Source of the DNA: Gnetum montanum
Taxonomy: Eukaryota; Streptophyta; Gnetopsida; Gnetales; Gnetaceae
DNA length: 64,000 nucleotides
Assembly: GCA_015680685.1 (NCBI GenBank)
Contig: MNCI01022695.1
Location: 188,300 to 252,299 of the forward strand
Direction of reading: 5' to 3'
Below are positions 48,735 to 59,396 of the stretch, in pieces (position 1 is the first letter of the stretch; every line of letters starts with the position of its first letter). Made by a program: the position numbers and the translations under genes. The notes under the pieces were generated by a model that saw only the letters and a program-made list of their open reading frames with translations, was not told the DNA's origin and did no database searches.

Positions 48735-51511
48735 TCATGGTGGCGGTGGCTCCTCCATAGGCACTTTCCCTTTGTCGTGTGCTCTATGCTTTGAGGCTTG
48801 ATGACATTGAAGTATGGTCTAGATCTTCTCCTCTTTGGTCCAAGGGTCTTGTGTCGTCCATGCAAGTGTTTCGATGTTTGATCGAGTCGGCATCTCCCAC
48901 AGATTGGGTAGTTGCAAGAACATCTGATTGGCTTTGACGTACCATGCTGTGAATACCCGTCGTTCCTCTTCGTAGGCTTTGGCTTTATCTTTGTATTCAT
49001 GAAGGTATGTTATCTATCAATCCAAGTTGGTTGCCACATATTTCTATCCCTAGTAGCTTACTTTGACCACCTCAAGTTTAGAATTTGCAACATCTAATTT
49101 TTCTGCCAACTTCTTGCGTTCTACAAATTTTGCTTCATATTTGATATGGGTGGAAGCTACATGCTACTCGAGCTCTATTATTAGGCACCCTGATGTTAAC
49201 ATGGCAAGGTTGGCATATCTATAGTTTACCAACTCCATGTATTCTATCAAGTCCTGAATCTGTAGGTCCCGGTTCTTAACTTCCGCTTGGTGGGCAAAGG
49301 AATATGTGTCCAATATGGCTCGCCAATCAGTGTCTTCAGCACTGAGAGTGTTGATTTGGGCCTTGGCCATATGTATATCATTTTCTAGGATTTGTTTATA
49401 CATCCCCACCTAATCATGGAAGTGATCCTACAACTTCTCGTGTCGTTTAGCCTCGTTCTGCCACGTACTTATCTCAATTGCTAATTTTTGTCGAATAGTG
49501 CGTACCTCCTCCATTGAGAGGGTTTGATTCTCTCTGGCTAAATGACTTACATCTTGGTTGATCCAAATGAATTTTTCTCGTAACTAATGAAAGTTTTCAT
49601 TGAGAACATTCTTTTGTTTCTCCACAGAGGTCAATTGAAGATTACCTGCAACCAACTACTTATTCTCTTCTTCTAAGTCTTTGAGTGCCTTAAGGTGCGA
49701 ATGGGTTTGTGCTTCTACTGCGGAGGCATCCCAAACAACCTTCTTCTTTTCTTCTACCACCTTCTTATTCTCTACAATTAGCTTTGTTAATTTTTGGTTC
49801 TGAAATTTTTGAGCTAGTCTACAGGAACAAATTGTAGAGGGTCCCGCTGTGCTTCTTGTAAGGCTACGAGCTGCTCTTGTAGTTTCTGCACTTCAGCTTT
49901 AGCATGCTCAGCCCTTACTTCTGATATGACTAGCTTCCCCTTTGTGGAAATGAGGTCTGATTAAATTGCTGTGACATCTTGAGGGATGTCAAATAAGGAC
50001 ATCATTACTTGTCCTATTTGAAGCAATCTATCAACTATATCCTCATGTTCCGTAGGAGTCATTGAGGTTCCGGCTAGAGTTTGAGCATCTCGTGCTCCTG
50101 AGAGATCTATTGGTGGCACAACAGGTACATTAAATGATTCTTTGATGTGTTTTGTGACCACTTATGTAGGTCCCATGTAATTCTAGTGTTGCATGACCAC
50201 CACAATGGCCCCTTCACCATTCTCTAATTGCACTTGAAAAGATGCTACATTTCCTGAGATCTGTTGCGACCATCTACTTTCCCCTCCTCCTGTTTGAATA
50301 GAAACTTCACCCCTTGTGCGACCTAATGAAACTATAGGCTGATTGGAATCATCAATGATGTGGAAGACGCTTACATCATCACTACTTCCCCAACTAACCA
50401 TCTCAGCGATGGCCCTAAGATGACTCATCAACGGTCTATAGTCTTGCGGTGGAAGTTGATCCTAGCCTATGCTAGGCCCTGCTTCTTGTTGTTGGCTGGG
50501 ACTTGTGGCTGAAGGTTGGCTAGTTCCTATGAGTTAAGTTGCAGGTGGTCCAGTCATCTGTTCTTCTTCTCCTTTGGGTCTCAACTCTTCACCAGTGCTC
50601 TTTCTTGGAGCAGGCGCCTTTAGCAATTCAACGTAAGAAGCATTTTGGGCTTTTTAGAGGACATCATTGGTGTATCCTCGAATACCAGCTTGTTGGCATA
50701 GCTTTCTGATAAGACAAGGGAAAGGAAACACCATCTTCCCTGTCTTCCATACTTCAAATCACCTCAAGATCTCTGTCAAATATATATGGGGTAGGTTGGC
50801 ATTAACCTTTCCCATCAACACTGCACATCCTCTAGCCACATATGTGGATATTCTTTTTAAGCCTTTTTTGGGGAAGAGGTGATATGCCCCAATTTTGAAA
50901 TAAACTCTCTCTTCCATTGTCAGCTCACCAAAATCTTTATCTCTGCCATAAGCATTTTTCAACCAATGCTTTCGCACATCAGGGTCTGAACGGGTGGATA
51001 ACCGAGCAATGTGGGACCTTGTATTTGGAAGGTTCAACACCTCCAAAATGGATTGCGTAGAGAAACCAACTATCACACCATAGATGTTAATAGTGGTGCC
51101 TTACTCCCTATTGTGCCAAAACTGGTACGTTTCACCTAAGTACCAAGCATCGCTTTCAGAGAGGAAAGGCCATAAGGGAGACCCTATGAGGTGATCCATA
51201 ACAGCCTCAAGAGCAAACTCTGCAAAAGATATAAAGTTTAACTCCAAAATCACTGCAACGAATGTGGACTTCTCATGGATAGCCTGAACGCATTCCGGGG
51301 GCAACGTGAGTTGTTGTCCCGGTTCAGGTGTAGCAGCAAATCCTCCTTTTGCCTGCCCGGACCATCTGGTAGGAGGTCTTTCTTGATGGATGCTAAATGA
51401 TTGCACCTCCTATTCTGCATGTTTTTTGGCAGGGCCTTGTATTCCACCTCTCTGAGATCATTTTGTTCCACCTTGAATAGGACCCTCCTGTTGTGCATGT
51501 TTCGGGGCCAT
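48735..51511 (-). pseudogene. aORF of element B: 3' accessory ORF, broken
   Basis: Begins at the ATG at 51511 (MAPKHAQQEGPIQGG). The first frame stays readable to about 49830, where it shifts; the second frame continues to TGA at 48735-48737 after KVPMEEPPPP. Boxes shared with A and C, in order: SPLWPFLSESDAWYLGETY, ERVYFKIGAYHLFP, VNANLPHIYLTEI, FPFPCLIRKLCQQAGI (about 51300-50700). A low-complexity middle rich in S, G, Q and E follows, then a long coiled coil (for example LTKLIVENKKVVEEKKKVV and LQIQDLIEYMELVNYRYANL) and a conserved end near 48960-48800 (VKANQMFLQLPNLWEMPT). In-frame stops are fewer than in A, in line with its later insertion. The role is unknown; keeping aORF while lacking pol suggests the element needed it in cis. 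Confidence 0.78.
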
Positions 51512-51984
51512 TCTACAATCACACGGATCAAGCATTAGTAAGGTTGTTTTCAAAGTCAATTTATACCTTATTGCTTACCTTAATTAAAGATCTTATGTTA
51601 CAATGTGTGATCGTGCCCAAAATTTTGTAATAATGGGTCTTGTAACTTAGCTGGTTTCCATTGTTAACCTCCCGGTATACCTAAGGGTTAATGATTTTTA
51701 GGCACAATTATTCTAAGTGTTAAAGTTAATTACCCTAATTGATGTCCTTTGGGCAATGATAAATTTCAAAAAATTTAGGCACTTTTCGGCAAGTGTCTCT
51801 CCCCCACGACTAAACTGAACACTCTGGGTTCAAGCAGGTTCAAACAAAATTAAAATCGAAGCACCAGTACATGAGATATGAGTGAAAAGGCAAGGGTCAC
51901 ACAATCGCAAGTCGCAGAGAAAAATTTTAACAACTCCCCCTACATGAATGGAAAAATGATGCTAAGTGTTGCATCAGGCGTACT

Positions 51985-52080
51985 TATTTATAGATAAATA
52001 AGATGCAATATCACGTATGGTACATCGTGTATGCGATATCACGTGGGACGCGATATCGCGTACATGAGATCTCGTCCCTA
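51985..52080 (-). promoter_or_regulatory. Internal promoter-like block before aORF of element B
   Basis: On the minus strand, CGATATCGCG-type motifs (including the 12-bp palindrome CGCGATATCGCG at 52049-52060) precede TATAAATA at 51992-51985, about 470 bp before the aORF ATG. The same motifs and TATA box occur in the same order in both LTRs of B, at similar spacing. The rest of the LTR is not repeated here, so the block alone was duplicated or kept. Confidence 0.65.
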
Positions 52081-53457
52081 GTGATGTGAGACACTAAGGA
52101 AATACCAAATTTTTAATGATTTTTCTTGAAATTAATGTTGGAAATTAAGGACATTGGCAAGTATTAAGATGTTCTAGGGTAATTTCATTGATTTGAGAGG
52201 GCACTATTAATGATAAATATGTGAACCTTAGTAATAAAGATTTTGCGGTTAAGAAAAAGGGAATGTAATGGTACATTGGAACGTTAAAATTTAGAGGGAT
52301 AATAATAGGGAAAGAAAATTAATTGAAAAATTAAGCTAAGGGTAAGAAATTGTGTGTGTAAGATATGTCCTAAGTGAAGATTACAACAAATTACATAAGT
52401 GGGTCCTGCCCAAAGCAAGTTCCAACCTATAATGCCCTTATGTAACCACACTTAAAGTGTCCATGGGCATTAGAAGGATTAAATATAATCTGCACTAATT
52501 TCACAAAACACACACATGTAATTATCACTGGAATGAGGTGAAAATTATATGCTACACAGAACACGAGCTACAATTACATGAACAGTGAGATGAGATGAAC
52601 TATAGAAAGGGATCGTAGAGATCGGGACATGAGGTAACTGACCCAGGGCACAATGAATCCTGCGTGTAAGCATGATTAGTATGTCATTAACCCATCATTC
52701 CAAGATCAAGACCAATTCCATCCATCAAAGCAGTGACATCACATTGTCTCATTCCATGATAAAAAACTATGAGAGTACCATAACAACAAGGCGTACGATC
52801 ACTTGGCGTTTAGTACAAGAGAGGAGTGATTTTTGTTTTGTAGCACTTTGTTTTTCTCTTTTTCTTCTTCTCTTTCTTTTTTGTTTACTTTACTAAATCC
52901 AAAGAAGCCACCAACCTTTAGGCATGGATGCATGTCTTTCCAATGGGACCCCCTAAAAAAGCATTGAATTTTTGAGTGCCCTTTTGATTACTCTTACTCC
53001 CATTTTTCATTAGATCTACAAGGATCTTAGTACAACCAAGTCGAATGATAACTCCCACAGATGTCAGCAAAGAGAATCCACAAGTTCCCTTAATGTCACA
53101 TCCTAATCACTCCCTCTTGGTCCATCCTTCTTCATTTTGGGTACAATGAACACAAAATTAATTTTAAGTTTTAGAAATGTCAAGAATATCACTGTACCCT
53201 TGAACAAAACCTCTTATTTGTAGAGTGGATGAGTGGATGTAATGGGCTCACTATTCCATATAATTGATCACTCATGACTTAATAACATAAAACAAACCTC
53301 AACCAATTATCCACATGAGTGTTTTATTTATAGATGAGATTACTTACAGAAATAATAAAAATACCAAAAAGACAAAAATGTAAAACAAAAAGATGAAAAA
53401 TGAAAAATTGGAAAAAAAAATTTAAAAAATAAAAGAAAATAAAAATATTTATTAATC
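52081..53457 (-). other. Noncoding spacer of element B, no pol
   Basis: About 1.4 kb with no coding signal. Short pieces match the spacers of A and C, such as GGACCCACTTA and a GGATGTGACATTAAGGG-type stretch near 53090. The part nearest gag is a T-rich run on the minus strand resembling the sequence after pol in element A (about 40030-40120). This places the junction directly between gag and the post-pol spacer. Confidence 0.6.
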
Positions 53458-55451
53458 CTACTTGTCATTGAAATGGGGGATATCCCCCACAACTAATTGG
53501 TTGAGCATGGCAGGGATTAATAAATGAAATATGGGGATCCTTGCATGTTGGAAGTATTGGAACCGGTCTATACTAATCCCCTCGGGGTTCACACACTTGA
53601 TTATAGTAAGCATAGTGGGACACTTTATACGATGTAGTTCTTGGATAATGAGTTGACCCACTATGATGTTTGGAACCATTATATGGTATCCAAGGATTGT
53701 GATGATGCCTTCCATAGTTATGTTCATTGGGCCTTATGGTTGTTGGAGTGTTAGCTGGTGGCCCTGATGAAGTAACATGAGGCATTGGGTTCAAAGATAA
53801 GGGTGCACCACATTGTTGTACTTGTGCTGGGTTGGAAGGTGTAGTAGCCTATGAATGATGTTGTCCCTTCTTATGGCCATGTTTAAAGAAGGGGTGCTTC
53901 TGATGTTGAGGAGGCCTCACACTATTGTTGGTAGTAGTAGCACAAGTTTTATTTGTGGGTTGCGGTGGTACAGACACCTTAGGAATAGTTGGTGGCCATG
54001 TGGAAGGAGGGAAAGGATGAGAATGTTGAAAGTTAGGAGGAGTATAAGATGCACAAGGTGGTGGTTGTGTTGGAGGCATGGGCTAGTAGTATTGTGGAGA
54101 ATTGTAATTCAGTGGGATAGAGTATGGTGGCCTAGTTGGAGAAATAGGATGTTGAACGTGATAAGCATTTGGATTTGAAAAGTATGAAGGGTGCCTCCAG
54201 TCTAAGGGTAGTCTCCCCCACGATTAAGATTGTTGCCAGTGTGATCGAACACAGTATATCTGTACAAAATCTAGATGTAGCGTGCTTTCCCAATGCTCAT
54301 GTAGATGTAACAATATTGGGCATTGGCCCTTGGGGTGCTCGTACAGGCATATATTGCATTCATATGTATGATTGGCAGTTGAGCACTTATTGCCTTCATT
54401 CTTTCTTTTTGAATTTCTAATGTTTTGTCCTACTTCTTGGGTTCTCAAAACTCTATCACCAATGTTGTTGACACATTTGCCACACTTTTGATATATCTAG
54501 TCCAACATCTTATTTATCTTTGCCTTGGCTTCTTCTAACGATTGTTGTATTGGCAAAAATGATGTTTCCACCTTGAGATTTGTTGATTTCTCCTTTTTAT
54601 GATCATGGACCTTTGTTAAGTTGAGATTTTGGTCCCAATGATGTTTTTAAACACTCTCCCATCTAGCTAATTCTCCTTTTTCTTTTGCTACCCATTTAAT
54701 AAGCTCTTGGACATGATGGGTTTGTAGTTCATATAATTGACCTTGGGCATATCTTCCTAAGGTCTCTCTTGTTGAATTACGTAGCCCATCAATAATATGG
54801 TACATTAGCCTTTCCTCGGAAAACCGATGACCTAGACAGTTGTTTAATAGTGCATAATATCTTTCTAAGGCCATGTCCAAGGGTTCATGTTGTGCTTGTT
54901 TCCATCCTTGGATTTTTTTCCTCAAGGCTGACAATCTTGTGTAGGTTTGATATTTTTCATTAAATACTTCTACCATTGTTGACCAACATCATATTGAATT
55001 TGTTTTTAATGATCTATACCATACTTTTGCTTGGTCAACGAGTATCATTGGGAAGAGCTTAAGTTTTTACCAAAAGTTAGCAATGTTGTTCCATGTGCAG
55101 GCATCATAGAAGGCTAGTAAATGTTGATGTGAATTTAAATCATAGCCTCCTGAAAAAGTAGGAAAGTTATTTAAATTGAGCCAGGGTAGATGGCTCTCTT
55201 TACAATGCCTACGTGAGATTCGAATGGCCTCTTGTATTTATGTTAAGCTTGTAGTGGCCAATAGGGGTTCATTGTAATCCTATAAGTTATGCTTTTGTGT
55301 GTTGGGATGACATTTTTTTTTGTTCATGTTCATAAGAAACTCCTACTTTGGGTTGCATACTCCAATCTTCATCGTCATATAGTTTGTTGGTTCTCCAATG
55401 AACTTCCTCACTAAGTGTGGCATTATTATCATACTCTTGTAGAAGAGGCAT
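53458..55451 (-). pseudogene. gag of element B, broken
   Basis: Candidate ATG at 55451 (MPLLQEYDNNATLSEEVHW). Core at 54976-54647, open for 109 codons: LRKKIQGWKQAQHEPLDM, ERYYALLNNCLGHRFSEE and HIIDGLRNSTRETLGRYAQG, matching gag of A. A zinc-knuckle-like CNICLYEHPKGQC follows near 54350 (Cys-x2-Cys-x3-His-x4-Cys). Then a proline- and histidine-rich tail (54079-53849 and 53794-53573). Frame changes separate the parts. Expected role: binding and packaging of element RNA. Confidence 0.82.
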
Positions 55452-55576
55452 GGTTGTGAACTTGTGTGTGAATTTATATGTGACTTTTAATAATTATTTC
55501 TTCTTCCTTAAGAGATATATCATTAAGTCTTTATACAGCGACCTTGTATGATATAACTAATCTAGATAACTAGCAC

Positions 55577-55597
55577 TGTCCCCAGCAACGACGCCAA
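55577..55597 (-). other. Primer binding site of element B (tRNA-Asp type)
   Basis: Directly inside the 5' LTR, the minus strand reads TTGGCGTCGTTGCTGGGGA. This resembles the TGGCGCCGTTG-type site pairing with tRNA-Asp, the usual primer site of Athila-type Ty3/gypsy elements, and fixes the orientation as minus. Confidence 0.75.
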
Positions 55598-56408
55598 TGA
55601 TGAGTGGTGACGTACCCCTTCACTCAACCATAAGAATACGAGTGTTTTCATGTGTGATCCGGTCGAACTCCGTAGAAGGACTAGTTGTGGTACCTAGATA
55701 GTTATCCTTAGGTCACAGTTCATTATCTTCCCACCTAGACTAGTACTATATTTGTCACGTATGTTTTAGTCTAGAGTGAGGTGTAATATGTGTTCCTAAT
55801 TCTAATGCTACTCCTGAAGGTAGTGGAAAGTAATATTAACTAAACTAAACCAAGAGGAAAAGGTAAGAAAATCTAATCTAGCCTAAGTGTGATGAGCAGC
55901 TATTCCTTTATTATCTGTACACATCTTGAACTTCATGCACAACTACTACTGGGATTACCAAGCGTAGATCCTAGGTACGCCACTGGGATACCAAGTAGTC
56001 ACACTTAAATGCTCATAATCAAGTTGTACTCATTCTGCGTTACTAGGAGATAAGGGTGAGAGAGAAAGTAGTAAATAACAATTAAATAGCATTTAAATAA
56101 ACAAATTGAATGCTACAATGATGAAGTAATCTCAATCTTTATTGCTGGTCATGTGTGCATCCAAGTACATCACACTCGAATAAAGAATGTCGTACAATTA
56201 CATTCACCACACTGTAGAAAGACATGGGAAAATAATCTAACTCTGGAGGGATCAAACTACCAGAGTCTAGTTACAATCTAACTACCTCTCTTTTGAACAA
56301 GGGAGAGCCGCTTCTTATTTATAGACATTGTGGTGGACTACGATATCGCGTACGCGATATCGCAGGGAAGACGTAATATCGTGGCCCATGCTATATCGCG
56401 TCCCATCA
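55598..56408 (-). repeat. 5' LTR of element B, with 22-bp palindrome
   Basis: 811 bp, TGATGAGTGG to GTCCCATCA on the plus strand. Transcription runs leftward: TATAAATA at 56323-56316 lies only about 85 bp inside the LTR start. Between them is a perfect 22-bp palindrome at 56341-56362 (CGATATCGCGT and its mirror) and further ATATCG motifs at 56376 and 56393. CpG is dense here although CpG is scarce nearby. Confidence 0.93.
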
Positions 56409-56413
56409 ACCAT

Positions 56414-56635
56414 AAAAATACAAAATGATAAAAATAAAATGCCTCAATTTCACTTAACCATACTAGTGTACATCACAAGTGTAATTAGGAAGACAATGAT
56501 AGACCTTAAAGAAAAGATTCACTTCCTAGAATACTAGTGCACCAGAAATTACAAAGTCCATAGAATTTGACCAGATCGCACATGAATGCTTTGTGAGTCA
56601 TATGGTTGGGCATAGGGGTACCTTGAAGCTCATAA
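56414..56635 (+). repeat. 3' LTR of element A, second part
   Basis: Continues the LTR cut at 47763 and aligns with 33745-33965 of the 5' LTR (ATAAAAATACAAAATGATAA, then ACTAGTGTACATCA). The terminal CATCA reads CATAA. The target duplication TTAAT follows at 56636-56640. Confidence 0.88.
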
Positions 56636-56640
56636 TTAAT

Positions 56641-58340
56641 CAAAATTATCTATAGATAAATGAAACTTTCATAAGAATCACTAAAACACAAAATATTATT
56701 AACCAAATATAATCAAATAAACCAACCAAAGATGGTGGGGAAAACATAACCATCTAAATTCTTACTATTTCCTTTGAAAACTAAGTTCTAACACCAAAGA
56801 TTAAGTTCTCTAATAGTTGTAGATGTCAAATTATAAGTTTTCATCAAAATAAAATGTAGCACCCTTCTTCCTAGCCTTAGGTTATAGTGCATTACATTTG
56901 ATACAAAATCCCTAATCAAATGATTGATCATGACATGCAATAGCTAGAAATGAAAGAGACTAACACAATGATAAGAAAGTGAAAGGAATTATAGTGATAC
57001 TATAACCAAAAAGGAAAGTAAATATATTAATAATGACATATTTTATAATGTAATTGAATAATATAAATACAATATCATATTGAAACTACAAATAAACTAA
57101 AATTAATAATAGAGTATATAAGTCTAAAAATGATGCATAGCAATAAATGTTCAACAATACCAAATATGATTAATAGTACATAAGATTATTTAGAATCCAA
57201 ATGCATAATACATGATAAATAAATAAACTAATACATGTCAAAAAATATCATTCTAGGTAAAAGAAATAATAGTCTAATGATTAGAAAAAGAAATATGCAT
57301 AATATCTAAAAATTAGTAGCAAACATCAAGAGGTCTTCTTGGTCCACCTAGCTCTTATGACCTAAAAATAAAAGAGGAAGTTATTATAAACTAAGTAAGA
57401 AATCTTGACATCTACTCTAGTTAATTTAAGGGTAGGTTTTATAATAGGCAAAATCATGTTGGCCTACAACACATGTCAATAAAGTACAATCATGCTAAAC
57501 ATCATAGATTACACATCCTACACAGATCTAGAAATTAAGTAAATAACTAATCAAATCATTAATATACAAATAAGAAGGCTAGCATGCACCACACTTCATT
57601 GCAAATGTATGAATTTTTTTCATGATTTTTTGCCAAATAAATCAAATGCTAAACTACCATGTAGATTGTTTTATTTATTAGTCTTAAAACAAACTACTAG
57701 TACCATAGGTACTACCTAAGACTCATCTTTAATATTTTAGAGATAAAAAATAAGACTAGTAAATCTAGAATTACTATTTTTTTCTAGGTTAAGGCCTACA
57801 ACAAAAGTTACATTAATGCATTTTAGTGGAGATTAAATATCAGAAATTTTTATGGAGCTCATTTCCAACCAACCATTTAACTTAGTGGTAGCTCTTGACA
57901 AATAATAAGCATAGAAATATCCAAACATGTGCAAATTAAATGTTGATAGTGGATGGATATAAGGAATAGGCTAATAAATCCAAACAATCAAAAAGTCCAT
58001 TACAATCAAAAAAATAACTCAAATATTAGATACAAAAAATTAACAAGTACTAGACAAATCCAATAATATTGAATGATATCCAAAAATGTTAAAACATGTC
58101 AAACTAATCTTTGATGATAATATTGATAAAAAATGATAAATTTAAGAGATCATGACTAGATCAAAACTCATGGTAGTTTATCATCACTTAGCCATGACTC
58201 ATGGTTTGTTGAAAAAACCACCAATAGAAACTATAGGAAAATTGAATTGGCCATGATTGACCACTACCTAATCATGAATCATGGAGAAAGATCATGATTA
58301 TATCATGCTCTAATGAAAAATTATAATTAAACATAATGCT
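56641..58340. other. No gene
   Basis: AT-rich stretch between elements A and C with stops in all frames and no repeat edge. Near 58140-58320 the motif ATCATGA recurs several times in both orientations, without clear periodicity. Confidence 0.5.
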
Positions 58341-59165
58341 TGATGAGCAGTGAGTATACCCTATGCCCGAGCATATGAATCATCAGTGTCCACTAAGCAA
58401 TCCAATTGAATTCTAAAGAATTTAGGTTCTAAGTAGACTAGTTCTAGGAGGTGAATCTACGATTGCAATCATTGTCTTCCCAGTTCCACTTGTGAAGTGC
58501 AAGTGTATGGTTAAGTGTAACTGAGACATATGATTTTTATCACTTGATGTTTTATGAATTAAGTCACCTAAGAATAAGTATAAAGAATAAAGTAGTTAAA
58601 TGCTTAATTAATCTACTAACATTTAACTAATCCTAAGATAAACATCCATTTCTAGTTATTGTACACATCATAAACACATTGTAATGCTATTAGATTACCA
58701 AATGTTAAGCATTACTAGGATTACAAAGCACTAAGTGTATGCTCGAAGTGGTCATACTTATATTTTCTATCTAATTGATATTAATTACTTAATTATAGTT
58801 CATTAAAATAAATTTCTTGAATATTAAATGCATAAGAAAACAATTAATCTAGTCTAAGTGCTACAAGGTTCGATCAAGAAAGCTCGTCTATATTTTCATT
58901 CATACTAAAGTGCTCAGGTACATTAGTGCTTGAATAAAGATCCATACAATGTTTAAATCCTACTATGGAAAATTAGAAAATATTCTAACTTTCAAATGAA
59001 AACCTACAAGCACTTCACTACAACTATGGAAAGATTGCCATAAATGTAGTGCATAGGCACACATTTATAGGTAGAAACAAAATGCCTCATTGACAAGTAC
59101 ACATCAACTGGTTGAACTCTATGTCGATAGCATCCCATTGACCTTTCCCACCAACTAACTTATCA
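58341..59165 (-). repeat. 3' LTR of element C
   Basis: TGATGAGCAGTGAG to AACTTATCA on the plus strand. The left part aligns with the corresponding ends of A and B (shared GAATTCT, CTAGTTCTAGGAGGTGAATC and GTCTTCCC pieces). TATAAATG at 59069-59062 on the minus strand serves as the TATA box, preceded by GTCAATG, ATCGACAT and GTTGATG motifs. The partner LTR lies outside the window. Confidence 0.82.
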
Positions 59166-59176
59166 TACCCCCACAA
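59166..59176 (-). other. Polypurine tract of element C
   Basis: Minus strand TTGTGGGGGTA directly against the LTR, identical to the tract of element A. Confidence 0.75.
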
Positions 59177-59396
59177 CTAAATGAAAATGTTTTCTCAATT
59201 TTGTTACAAAATTTGAAAAGGTATGGGATTATTGACTAAATACAGACATACAAAACAAACACCATAAACACTAAGTTCCCAAGTGTATTATTTTATAATT
59301 ATTATAACATTTTAGTGTTTAGAATAGTAAAATTAAACACTAGGACAAAAACTAATAAACATAACTCCTCAAATGACATGAAGATGATGAAGAAGT

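Larger units (their letters stand above)
47764..56408 (-). mobile_element. Element B: nested LTR retrotransposon without pol
   Basis: An 8.6-kb insertion in the 3' LTR of element A, flanked by ACCAT at 47759-47763 and 56409-56413. Order on the minus strand: 5' LTR, primer site, gag, noncoding spacer, internal promoter-like block, aORF, purine tract, 3' LTR. Only about 2 kb lies between gag and aORF, with no protease, RT, RNase H or integrase remnant, so B is a non-autonomous element rather than one that merely decayed. Its LTR termini, primer site and aORF mark it as a relative of A and C, whose enzymes it could have used. Confidence 0.9.

Noticed and set aside
48641-49000. A 119-codon minus-strand frame rich in basic residues, ending in a hydrophobic run
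   Set aside because: It is out of frame with the aORF of element B, whose conserved end reads in a neighbouring frame.
53855-54178. A 107-codon plus-strand frame rich in Trp and Arg
   Set aside because: It is the opposite strand of the proline- and histidine-rich gag tail of element B.
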